64,000 nt of DNA from Patellaria atrata CBS 101060 (taxonomy: Eukaryota; Ascomycota; Dothideomycetes; Patellariales; Patellariaceae): positions 996,315-1,060,314 of the forward strand of contig MU006095.1 of NCBI GenBank assembly GCA_010093705.1, given 5' to 3'. Every line of letters starts with the position of its first letter. The first letter of the stretch is position 1. Shown piece after piece: positions 45,110 through 55,999 of the stretch. The notes under the pieces are model-generated. The model was not told where the DNA came from. It was given only the letters and a program-made list of their open reading frames with translations, and did not search any database. The position numbers and the translations under genes were made by a program.

Positions 45110-47626
45110 TGGATTGAGCCTGGTCGAACCAGCACTCTTCCAAGTCGTATTGGCAAGCTCCTCCTACCGTCTCCACAACCGCGCGCCGACGGCAATGAAG
45201 GCTTTCGAGTGTTCAGTCGTAAAGTGGTTTTGGAGGCGAAGATCACTTCGTGATTGAGGGGTTGTTGATCAATTGACGGTTTTCCATCCCCACAGATGGA
45301 ATCAGTGAAGGATAACCTCGGTGAGAGTCGTTTTTGAGGATTGAATCTGACAAAGATGGAACTTCTGCGAGAGATGCAGTAGAAAGTTATGCTAATCGGA
45401 GTGCAGATGAGGGCTAAGCCAAATTCAGTCGCGGCTGAGGGCGGAAACAGGGACGGCGTAGGGATGATAGTATTGGTATAAAGGCACACAACTACTTCGA
45501 TTTTTGAAGAGGAGGGTTGCGTAGGAAAGAGAAGTGGTTTGCAAGAGGTAGAGTAATGAGCGTAGGTAAGGTAAGGCGAAAGGTAATGGAAGAACTGGTC
45601 AATGTAGGTGAAGAATGGGTGAGGAGAGGCCTGAGGAGCCAGCACAATTGGCGTAAGGTTAGTATGTTCTAGGCCGTCTTCAGGCGATTCGAAAATGCAG
45701 ACCAGGGACGATCTCGCCCAGCAATAATGGCACGCACAGCTCTTCGGTAAAAAAGAACAAATTATCTTCAGGCGACACGCAGTAAGGTAGTGAGTAGTTC
45801 TCACTTCTCACGCTTTCTACAGATATTCACGCTGAAGGGAAAACCGAGCCATGACCGCAACAGTTTGCTCAAAGACAACAAATGGCCGTTTTCAAAGGAA
45901 AAACCACCGAAGTTCAATAAACACAATTGCTATTCCCGTCAAGAGACCCCTATGAGCATGACTTCCGCTAAATGTTCTGGACGTGTCTAACTCCAGATGT
46001 CTCCAGGGGCGCCTTGTTGTATTACTGTAGAAGTGATATGGATCGAAGATGGCCGTATCCTACCATATCTATTTCACATCGATACATGGATGCATGGAAA
46101 ATGATCATTCTCTATCAGCTAGATTGAGGTCAATGCTTGAAAGGCCCGATCTGATGAAAGAACCAAGATGAGGAGCTTGAAATGTGTTGGTGATTGCTGG
46201 CATCGATAAACTCGATCCATCCGCGATCGTTCCCGTACTAAGAACAGCCTTCCTCTCCCCCAGTCGCTTTAATATCCCCAGGGAAGAACCGCGCAGTTCA
46301 CATTTTCCACAGATTATTCTTTGTACATGTAGCTTGGAGCAAGTACCTTACCAGTTTGAACATATCACGTCGGATATGCTAACACGAAACTGATGATAAT
46401 AAAAGTCTCCTTTGGTTTTGTTCTTGCGGTACCTTACGGAAATTGCGCTCGGTTCACAGTCGCTTGGACATGAAAGCATCAGAGATACAGAACTGCTATA
46501 AAATAGGATTGAGGACGCCGCTGCGAAAGGCACGCCACGCATATTAACCAGCTAACACCAAGACAAGCAGGTTAACAGTTCTCTCGAGTTAGGCCCGTGT
46601 ACATCACTTCTACTCCGTCCTGTACGGAGTACTGCATGTACGCCAATCTTTCCCTCGCGGACGGGTCTCTGCACCTTCCATTGACCAGAGAGGCAGGATA
46701 AAGAATTCGCCATTGTACTATTTCTCTGTCAATCCTTCATAAGAAAGAGACCTGTTTTCAGAGCCCGGTCATCGCCACCAGCTTTATTAAACAGTACCTT
46801 ACTTGTACTGTACATGCAGAAACGCGTATGGCACGTGGAAAAGAATGGGGGATACAAGGTCAGCTTCGGTATTGGAGAACCTTATACATAAAGCTCGATG
46901 TTTGACGCGGAATAGGGAAGAACCCACCTTTTATATGTTTCGAAATATCAAAATCAATCAACAACACCTTTCTTAAACGCGTCTTGGATAGCCTTGCCAC
47001 GCGACGATTATGGTTCGCCTCGCGCTCAGCTCAATCGACAAGACTTCCCCGCCCAGCCAAGAGTGAGAAAAGGTAGGACGAGGCCTTCTGAGAGGTTTAC
47101 AGATGCAGAGAATATGCAACTACAGGCTTCGAGTAACAAACTATTTCTGCACCTCGACAACTCCGCCACACGTTACTCACCAATCATCAAGATGCTCGTT
47201 GAAACATGAAACGAGTGTTCCCCGAAAGACTCGGGCCGTACTTTCACACCCCAACCCCCTCCGGCTACGAGGCCACTCATCACGAAAAACACGAAAAACA
47301 CCGACTTCGTGAACCGCGCAATAGTCGCGATCTTTTTCAATTTACCGTCACATTCGAGCGTAGTTCAATCCCTCAACTTCTCACCGTCTACAGAAAATCA
47401 ACTTTGACTCATACCTGCAGCGCACGTGTTTGCACCACCCAGTAGTCTTTGTAGAATCAGTAAATATGCCCTCCGCGATGCATGCTGTACCTGAGGTTTC
47501 CTTTCCGCTCCCTTTGCAATCGCCAGATCTCTCGTCTACACTTTGTTCTGCGCTGTCAGGATCTCCAGATTTGCTGCTAATGATTTACGATGCATCCTAC
47601 TCCAATATTGAAGCGCACTGCTTCGA
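45110..47626. other. Long upstream region of the histidine kinase
   Basis: About 2.5 kb between the divergent sln1 and F-box genes. One long frame (to about 45804, - strand) overlaps the kinase start but has no ATG of its own and looks like leader sequence. A hairpin lies at 46611-46631. No other gene recognised. Confidence 0.45.
46611..46631. repeat. Short inverted repeat (8-bp stem)
   Basis: TACTCCGT and ACGGAGTA flank a five-base spacer (CCTGT). The right arm is part of TACGGAGTAC, which also occurs near 35587. Confidence 0.8.
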
Positions 47627-49198
47627 ATGATAGCCAAGGAACACAATCAAGTCATGGAAGCGGACACTCAAGGCGACTGTTGTTCGGTGAAATTCCGACT
47701 CCTACCGCGTCAGATTGTCGAAGTAAGACGAGACTTGTTTACTAAATCATTAATTATTTCACTATGACCTAGAAACTAATACGGTATTATTATAGCGCAA
47801 CGCTCAAATAGCACAGTATGCAATCTGGTGATGACTACCAGCTCAACATTCTTGCGTTTCTGGTTGCAGGAAGATTGTCGCGATGCTTTTCTCTCTGCCG
47901 TTGATAAAGAAGACCTTCCAAATATCCGTCTTGTTTGTCATGATTTCGCAACACGCGCTGCGCCTGTACTGTTCGACGACATGAGTATTACCTTCAGGGC
48001 GAGCACCTTCACCAGACCTGCCCGTATGGCTGCCCTAGAAAGAATAGGTCATCACGTGAAGACAGTCAGTTTCAACGCACCACATACCCCTGAGGCATTC
48101 CTTCCGCCATTGATCGATCCATTTACGGGAGAACAGAGGGAGTTCATCTATGAACCGCAAGTTCATACACCCAAGACTCTTGTTGGACGAGTCCGTCAAC
48201 CAAAATATGGATCGTGGGAGATCACGGACCTACTGATCAAACAATATCCTCCTCTATTCCATGCAGCGACCAACATCTCAGCCTTCGTCCGCGCATTTAC
48301 TGCCCTTAGCTCCCTTAAGCATCTCAAGGTCAGCTGCGAAGGCCAGCCCCCCGGACAAAGACATCGTCGCAGCACCGTAGACTACGCGCTCATCTCCCTC
48401 CGCATAGCCATCGAACGTGCTCCTCTCGAGGAGCTAGATACCCTGTCTCTCCTTTCCATCCACCCTGGAGCACTCCTCTACCTCCAACCGATGCTAGGAT
48501 TTGGCTCTACCCCAAGCTCATCCAGAAAATGGGCTCAAATCCGCAAACTGGCCATCCACGTCGACAGCTTCGCCTCCGCCGGTAAAGTCCCAACAGAGCA
48601 TCTGCGTCTCCTCCAAAGCTACCTCCGCACCTTCTCACCATCCCTTACTCGCTTAATCTTCCGCTGGAAAGGCGAGAGAGGTCCCTCGCCGCTGACACTG
48701 GACCTCGAACCATCACTCCATTCCCCCTCACGTGATCCAAGTGCGATGAGCATGTGCGCTCCCCGTCCCCTCAAATTCCGCAAGCTAAGGTATTTGGAAC
48801 TGGAGAACGCGGTTTCCGATGCGCCGCAAATAAGCACCTTCATATCGCGCCACCGCCGGCTTCTGTCCGAGTTCAACTTCGAAGACGTCAAGCTCCGCTC
48901 TGGGAGCTGGGACGAAGCATTAAGCCCCTTAACCCGCATCAGCGGCAACGAGAACTGGAAGAAGCAGCAGGAAGAGGTCATGGACGTCCCGCTCATCCTT
49001 AGCCCGGTCAACTTGGAACCCAGGATTGTGGACGCGGCGATCAAGGAGCAGAAGGCGGAAAGGGGGAGCATGACGATGAGTAAGTGGCTGGGCAGGAGTA
49101 AGTCGGGAACTGCGGCGAAGAAGGCGAAGGAACAGTTTTGGGGCAGCTCGGAGCATATGAGGAAGTTTTTGAGGGGAAGTATGTTGGCGTGGCGTTGA
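47627..49198 (+). CDS. F-box-like protein
   Basis: Predicted 474-residue protein in two exons, 47627-47722 and 47870-49198. The joined start reads RLLPRQIVEEDCRDAF then KEDLPNIRLVCHDFATRAAP and VLFDDMSITF. This is the usual layout of fungal F-box proteins: LP..I...I, then K/DL.NLRLVC..F, then APxLF. An F-box would bind Skp1 in an SCF ubiquitin ligase. The rest lacks obvious LRR regularity but has leucine-rich stretches (LEELDTLSLLSIHPGALLYL; LRTFSPSLTRLIFRW). The C-terminal tail is basic (SKWLGRSKSGTAAKKAKEQF). An in-frame second ATG (47654) could be the start. The exon 1 assignment is inferred from motif continuity; without it the F-box would be incomplete. Confidence 0.66.
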
Positions 49199-50045
49199 CC
49201 CTTTAAGCGGAGGGGAGGGTTGGAAGGAGGTTTTTATGACGACAACTTTCGTTACGAAGCACGATGTATGATGGCGCGAGCATTGTCGGCGCGATTGGTC
49301 TAGGTGTTTAAAAGAGGGCATTCATTCATTTGGGCCATTGGCGGGTTGGGCGTATGTTGACCGGCTTCCTCGCGGTGAGGACAGCGACGGTGGATCAACG
49401 GATGGGCATCTGGGTCGAGATTTTCGATGCATCTATTATTGTTGGCTTCGCTATTCAAATGTCTTACGAGTACGAGTTACGCTCATTGCATCTTCATCTT
49501 TTTGGTTCATGTCATTCCTTCTGATGACCCAACGCTCCTTACGCATATTCTCGAGGCCGAATGCGGTTATGACTGCTCGACGCAATGATTACCTTAGTAT
49601 ACTTCCAAGCAATTATTTCACACTGTTTATCTATGAATAAAACCTTAAAGCCAAATTTAAATCCCAATCTCATCATAAACAAGATCTATTACAGTATCAG
49701 TGCATTATATCCCCTCACGTGCTCCCAACTCCTCATCCCTGACACGCCGCGTGACCAAACCTCGGCCATCACATGCAAACAGCCAAAATTCGGGGACCCA
49801 GCCCTTCACCGCGTCACTCACTCCGAACATCAACCACCATCCCATCTCACCTCAGAACCACACAAACCCAAAAAAAGCCATCCCCACATCCGCTTCCTCG
49901 GTCGTTGTACTGTACCCAAGTATTTAACACTGACATCCCGTAGCACCTGTCCACCTCCATTACAACCCATCAAAACCCATCATCCTCATCCTATCGCCAC
50001 ACCGACCCCAAAACTCAAACCACCAACCCACCAACAACACCCAAA
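49199..50045. other. Intergenic, upstream of the SCP2 gene
   Basis: About 850 bp. The last 250 bp are rich in C and A on the + strand, a common leader composition in fungi. No gene recognised. Confidence 0.4.
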
Positions 50046-50585
50046 ATGTCCCTCAAAGACGGTACGCCCCCTAATCCCCCGCTAACAAACCCTCCCCTAA
50101 ATCTAACCCCACAGACTCCTTCCCCTCCTCCACCGCCTTCGACGCAATCTCCGCCTCCCTCTCCTCCTCCCCCTCCGAAAAAAAATCCGCCCTAAAAACC
50201 GGCAACGGGATTTACGCCTTCACGCTCAAATCCCCCTCCGGAGCGACTTCAAGCTGGTACATCGACTTAAAAACGAGTGGTACGGTAGGCCGGGGGCTCG
50301 CGCCCGAGGGGGGGAAACCGGATGGTACGTTTTTTTTTTTTTTTTTCTTCAAGTCGGGGGTCAAGGGTTTGGTTATTGGTTCAATGGCTGACGAGTATTT
50401 GATGGGGGGATACAGTGACGCTCGTATTGAGTGATTCCGATTTCTCCGCTTTGATCTCTGGTAAAGCGAATGCGCAGAAGTTGTTCATGAGTGGGAAGCT
50501 CAAGGTTAAGGGGGATGTGATGAAGGCGACGAGGATGGAGCCGATTTTGAAGAGGGCGCAGAGTCAGGGACAGAGTAAACTATAA
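50046..50585 (+). CDS. SCP2-domain sterol/lipid carrier protein
   Basis: A small, free-standing SCP2 (sterol carrier protein 2) domain that binds sterols or acyl-CoA; homologues act in peroxisomes or cytosol. Exons 50046-50061, 50115-50324 and 50416-50585 encode 131 residues in phase. The fold motifs are visible: FDAISASLSSSPSEKKSALK, NGIYAFTLKSPSGATSSWYI, TLVLSDSDFSALISGKANAQ and KLFMSGKLKVKGDVMKATRM, followed by EPILKRAQSQGQSKL. The end, SKL, is a canonical PTS1 peroxisomal targeting tripeptide, so peroxisomal import is well supported. The first exon is just 16 bp, and intron 2 contains a 17-T run (50330-50346). Confidence 0.92.
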
Positions 50586-50859
50586 AGGGGTTTGGCGTTG
50601 GGATGGTGAGGGGAGGGAAAGGGGAAAAGGACGGTGAGGGATGAGGGGGGAAGACTTTCGGTTGAGGGTTAGGTTGCTGTGTAAATACGACAGGTTGACG
50701 GAAATATCGGATGTTGAATCGATGGTCATAAGAGTATAACACTTTGCTTAAACATCCATTACTCTGTATCTATCCGCGGGTATAAACTCATCATACAAAT
50801 TCAAATCATCTTAATCCGGGTATCCCCCTCCCAAAACCCGAATCCACCATCGCAAACAC

Positions 50860-53800
50860 CTAAGACGATCCAGCACCCTCCCCTTCCTTCGCAGCCGCCT
50901 CCCTCCCCTGTACCATAAGCCTCCGATGCTCCTCCTCCAACAAACTCTGCCTCTTCACATACTCAAGCACGATCTCCTCTTCAGTCCTCTGCCTCTCCAT
51001 CTCCCTGCCCTCAATCTCCGACTCCTCAATCGCCCTCTTGAGCTCCTGCTCCCCTTTCCCCTCCAACTCCGCACTCCTCGAAACATGCAATGCCTTCTTC
51101 AGCTCCTCATCATGATCTTCATACTCATTATTCTTCGACAACTCCAGCGCCTTCTTGAACTCATCGTCCTCGTCCGTCTCATCCTCCGGTCCAAAGCGTT
51201 CAGCCTCCCTAACGCTAGCGCGTATGGCGCGCTGAACTACTTCCTCCTCATCCACGCTCTCGGGGTGCCGTTCCATTTCCTGCACGCTGGCTCTGATGGC
51301 ACGTTCCAGCATCTCCGCCTCCTCCGGATCACCATGCGCGGTCTCCTGGATGGATTTCTGTATCGCAAGTTCGAGGTCTCTATCATCGGCATCTGAATCA
51401 TAGGGGTCTGACTCGTCCGATCTGCGGGAATGGATGTGGGGACTCGGTTGCGGTGGCGTTGTTCTCGAGCGATGAGGTAGATGGGGCGGCTGGTGGGAAT
51501 CTGGGGAACGCTGGCCGAGTTGCGAATTCTGGAGGTTATAGAGGTTGTTCTGTGTTGAGGAAAGACTGTTAACCGTCGTACTTGGCGTGATGGTGCTCGT
51601 ATAGAACGACGTGGACCTCGTAGGATACGTATCGTATGTCGTGGTGCCGGTGAGTTCCGAGTCCCTCCTCTCTGTCCGCGTGGGTGTATCCGTCCCATCA
51701 GCCTTTCCCTTCCCCTTCTTCTTCGACTTCTTCTTTTCCCTATGCTTTTCGATTATCGTGTGAATCGCCTCCAATTGATCCTCTCCCAAATTCTTCTTCT
51801 TCTTTAGGTTTTGCTTCATAACCCTCCACCTATGTAATATATCCGCCCTCTCCTCCGGCGACGCGTTATTCCAATCATCATACCCCTGCGCCGTTCTTGC
51901 GGCAAGGATACAATTATGCATATTCGCACCAAACTGCTTTGCCAGTTCTTTGTATATGCCTTTGAACGCGTACCCAGGAAGAGCCCAAATACCAGCACCT
52001 GGTTTGAGGATGAGACCCGCAACACCACGGCCAAAGCCTTTTGTGAAGCCTTCGAAACCGCCGGTCTTTGCGCCTTTGTAGGGTTGGGTTACGAGACCGG
52101 TCACGCCCTCATAGAAGCCGAGACCGAGTTCTTTAGCGGAGGTTTTAAGACCGCTTTGAAAGCCGGTTACGGGCTCAATCGTTCTAACCTCCTCTCCGTA
52201 AAGCTTCGGTAGATTGTGAAAGCCTTTCGAGAGACCTAAGCTAAAGTCCATAGGGGATCTTAGGCCTGCACCGACGATACGAGCAACTCCTTTCCCCGTA
52301 CCTAAGGCGACCTCGACTCGTTGAGCGGTAGCACAACTTCCACCATCCGCATGCGAACGACTAGTGGACCGACGATGGAGAGATGATGAACGACGACGTC
52401 TTGATCCCGATCCAGATCCGGACCGCGAGTGGCCAAAAGCTTCAGCCAACGCTCCGCCCGAAGGCCGTCCTCGAGAATTGGATTCGTACAAACCGAATGT
52501 GCTATCGGATTGTACCGTCGGTGCCGCAGATAACGGAGATGTTGGAGAAGTCACGGTATTCTCTTGAGAGGTTCGCGGTGTAGAATGATCCGTGATGTGG
52601 AAAGGAGGAGTACTTCCATCTGTTGGTGTTGTTGAGTCACTGTGCAATGACGTCGTAGATGTGTTAGCAGAATTATCTTTAATTGTTTGCGTCCGTGTCT
52701 TAGTCTTGATAGACCAAACACAAGAGGGTCCTTCGTCTGGTATAGAACTGTCATCTTTCCTAGATGCTCGTTGGCTCTTGTCAGGATGGATATGTAAAGC
52801 CTTTAATGTCTCGATTGGCATATCAGCCACACCCATCATCATAGTGGTAATTGTACCCATGAGAGCTCCAGCGGCACCGGTGAGCGGTTCGATTGGCCCG
52901 GATTCCACGTCATATTCGCGTGGTCGGTAAAGTTTAAGTTCACTCCAGTCCAAAGCACCTTCATGCGTAAGTACGGTTGCAGCAAGAGCACTCAGCCGGA
53001 CGTTAGTCCTCTTGACTCTCCAAACCGCCGCTCGACTAGGAGCAAGTGCACACCGTAATTTGTCAACTTCAAGCATTTGATGGAAACATGCGGCTCCTAG
53101 TTCGTTCCCTTTCTCAGAACTGATTTTGTCGCGAAGCTCACTAGCTCTCTCAAGGGATTCTGGTTTCAAGGCCTCGAGTATCGCTTCTGCAAGATTATCG
53201 GATGTGAGTTGCTTATTTGGAATCGGTGCAGGACCAGCTCCAGCTCGATGGACCATAGAACCCCAAAACGGCTGGTCACCAAAGAACGGTACCACAACTG
53301 TCGGTCTTCCTGCAGCTATTCCAGCGGCTGTCGTGCCAGCTCCACCATGATGAACAACACAGGACACATGTTTGAATAACCAATCATGCGGTACATTTCC
53401 AAGCATGAAGACGCCTTCTGGAATGCCTATTTCGTCCGCTCCAATACCACCCCAACCTTTTGATACGAGCGCTCTCTGGCCAGTTTTAGCCACAGCTTCA
53501 AAGATGAGTTTTGTCATGGCATTGGGGTCGTCAACGACAATAGACCCAAAACCGATATACGCGGGTGGGGGTCCAGCTTTCAGGAATGCGTCAAGATCCG
53601 ATGCGGGAGTGTAATTCGATGCTAACGATAGGAAATAGAAACCAGCAATCGAGATATTATTTCCCCAATCTTTCGGTTTCGGGATCAGTGCGGGCGACCT
53701 TGGTACCATAAGCTTAGATTTCTTGACAGAAATGGGATGACTCACCAACAATAAGTGAATGGAATTCGCAGTCTTGCTAACACCCCAGGAGCCCATAACG

Positions 53801-55247
53801 AACTCAGGGGCTCTAAGCCTAGAGTCGCAACCCTGAATCTGTTGATAACATCTCCTAGACCTTGCCAAGTCAACATATCAACTAGAGCATATGACATGTA
53901 ATTAGAGAGAGAAGGATCGGTATTAGAGGATTGAATGTTAGCTAAAGGATGTGGGAATGCTTGCGTAGGGGACCATGGCATACTAGAAGTTGTTAGCAGT
54001 GAATTTTACATGAAGTTTTCTTCAGACTTACGTAAACATTATATGAAGAGGTATACCAAATTTCTCTGCGATATGGATATGCGCAAAGCTTGGGGGATTC
54101 GCGATAACCGCATCAGCGACGAATGGTCTCTCGTCTAGGTTCATACTGTCCACCCAAGCCTCAGAGGATGCTTCTCCTGGTGAAATGCGCATACCATCTC
54201 CTGCTTCAATACATGATCTATAGCATCCTTTTAATATATCTGCGATTCCTCTTCGGCGTTTTCCTACGTCTCCATTACGCAATGTCTCAAATCCTGGCAT
54301 CAGACCAGGGTTCTTGACCATGAAAGCCATAAGTTCGGAAGGATCACCAGATATACTGAAGAACTCGAGCCCATTCTCTTCTACGAAGTTTTTGAATGTC
54401 GGATGTGTAGCTAACCGTACTCTGTGTTTGTACGTCTCCTTTAAAACTTTACCAAGAGCCACGAAAGGTTGGACATCACCTCTTGAGCCAACAACTTGGA
54501 TAACTACGTTTAAAGGTGGAGGAGGTTCCTGGCCAGGAAGACCACCTAGTGAAGGGGGAATATAAGCGGGAGGAGGTGCAGGTTCGCGGGCGAGGAGATC
54601 AAGCTGACTCCTGAGAGCTGGTTGGAAGATCTGTGAGAACCGACGATGTTTCTCATTAATGCGGATATTGACACGTCCATCGTCTATTCTTGTCAGTAGT
54701 ATTCGCTATAGTCTTAGGGGGTTTGACACGAACCCGCAACACTCGCATTGGTTCCATAGCCGTCGCCCTCCTCAGTCAGATACCCCAAAGTATCACTATA
54801 AGCCGGCGGCGGAATATGTTCATCGGAATGTCTAGGTTCAGGGTTATGTGTCAGATCGTGTTCATCTAACCCAGTGTTATAGTTGTTTTGCCCATTGGTA
54901 GTAGGGAGACTAATTTATCCGATGGTTAGTACTTGGTAGGAAGAAAGTAGTCGAGTATATTTTACTTACGTTGAGTGCTCGCCAGTATGTGCAATTACTT
55001 CTGGGAATTGAGAGGAGTATTCTGCTTTCTCTCGCGGAGATTGTCTTCGTTCATCTTCAGGCCACAATTGTGGAGGAGGGCCGCTCTGAGGTTCATTCGC
55101 TGCGACAGTGACTGCGGCGGCTGCAACTTCTTGAAGTCCTATGGGAGTCGAGGTTTCATGCTCATTTGAAGTTCCATACGTGCGCGTATGGTCATTCTCA
55201 TTCACGGTGTCCCCTATCGGAGTATATGACGGTGGTGGGGAGGCCAT
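50860..55247 (-). CDS. Sterol-glucosyltransferase-like protein with VPS13/ATG2-C-like segment and six UIM-like motifs
   Basis: A 1,393-residue protein in five in-phase exons: 55247-54970, 54909-54734, 54683-54032, 53982-53746 and 53698-50860. The disordered N-terminus carries three PPxY motifs (PPSY, PPAY, PPAY). The GT28-type N-terminal domain starts near residue 210 ([20 protein letters not shown]). The nucleotide-sugar half has [12 protein letters not shown], then [20 protein letters not shown] near 562-578, and FGDQPFWG, as in UDP-glucose:sterol glucosyltransferases (GT1, Atg26/UGT80). No PH or GRAM domain precedes it. About residues 907-1035 ([56 protein letters not shown]) resemble the C-terminal repeat of VPS13/ATG2 lipid-transfer proteins. 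Near 1215-1370 come six acidic A-x-x-x-S helices of the UIM type ([33 protein letters not shown] and so on). Sterol as acceptor is inferred. Confidence 0.9.
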
Positions 55248-55999
55248 TATCAAGCCAAGGGAATTATACCGAAAGCGAATTATCTATAAACTGAATGGAA
55301 CGACAATGGGTATCTCGGTACTATGAAATCAAAAGTAAATTAAGAGTGAAAGTAGTGCTGCCTGAAGAGAAGGGAATTCTGAATTTAGATGTGCTCAAAT
55401 GACATGATGGTTTTATCTTTTGTTAACCTGATTCATGCATTGGCCGAATAAGTGACGAAGCGCCCTGTGACGGTGGTGATGCCGCTTGCACCCCCGCCCG
55501 TGTCTGGACGTTCAAGGGCCAAATAGCGTGCCCTCCGCATCCTCTTTAAGACAAAGGTCGGTACAAAGGTACCTTACACATGCTAGCAAATGACGAATCC
55601 GCTAGATGAGTACGATGCTCTCCCTTCAGCTAATATTGATACTATCGCGTACATTTTATTCAAGAGAATTGAACTTCATTCCTTCCTATCCTCCATGAAC
55701 TCATACAAAAGCGTCCTTCCTAGAAGCAGTATGGGCTGAAAATCATCTATCATCCGGCCGCGTAGCGGACGAACATGTGGCACGGTGATCAAGGACAAAC
55801 CCACTGAACATCTCAATGTGTCCGAATAGATGCTAGATCTATTCACATGGAGTACTGCAAGTGATACACAATAAGATTTAAGATAGCTTACTCACCTTGT
55901 TAAAGAATTAAGTAGCACCTGGGCAATGCACCTCCTCATATTGATTATGAGGGCTGCTGGGTTTAACATACATAACCAATTATATCTTCACCTTACTAT
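55248..55999. other. Intergenic, no gene recognised
   Basis: About 750 bp upstream of the glycosyltransferase and downstream of the TRK gene. It must hold the glycosyltransferase promoter; no motif recognised. Confidence 0.4.

Noticed and set aside
45064-45804. 246-codon minus-strand frame overlapping the start of the histidine kinase
   Set aside because: It begins with a non-ATG codon, has no domain, and covers the leader and first exon of the kinase in another frame.
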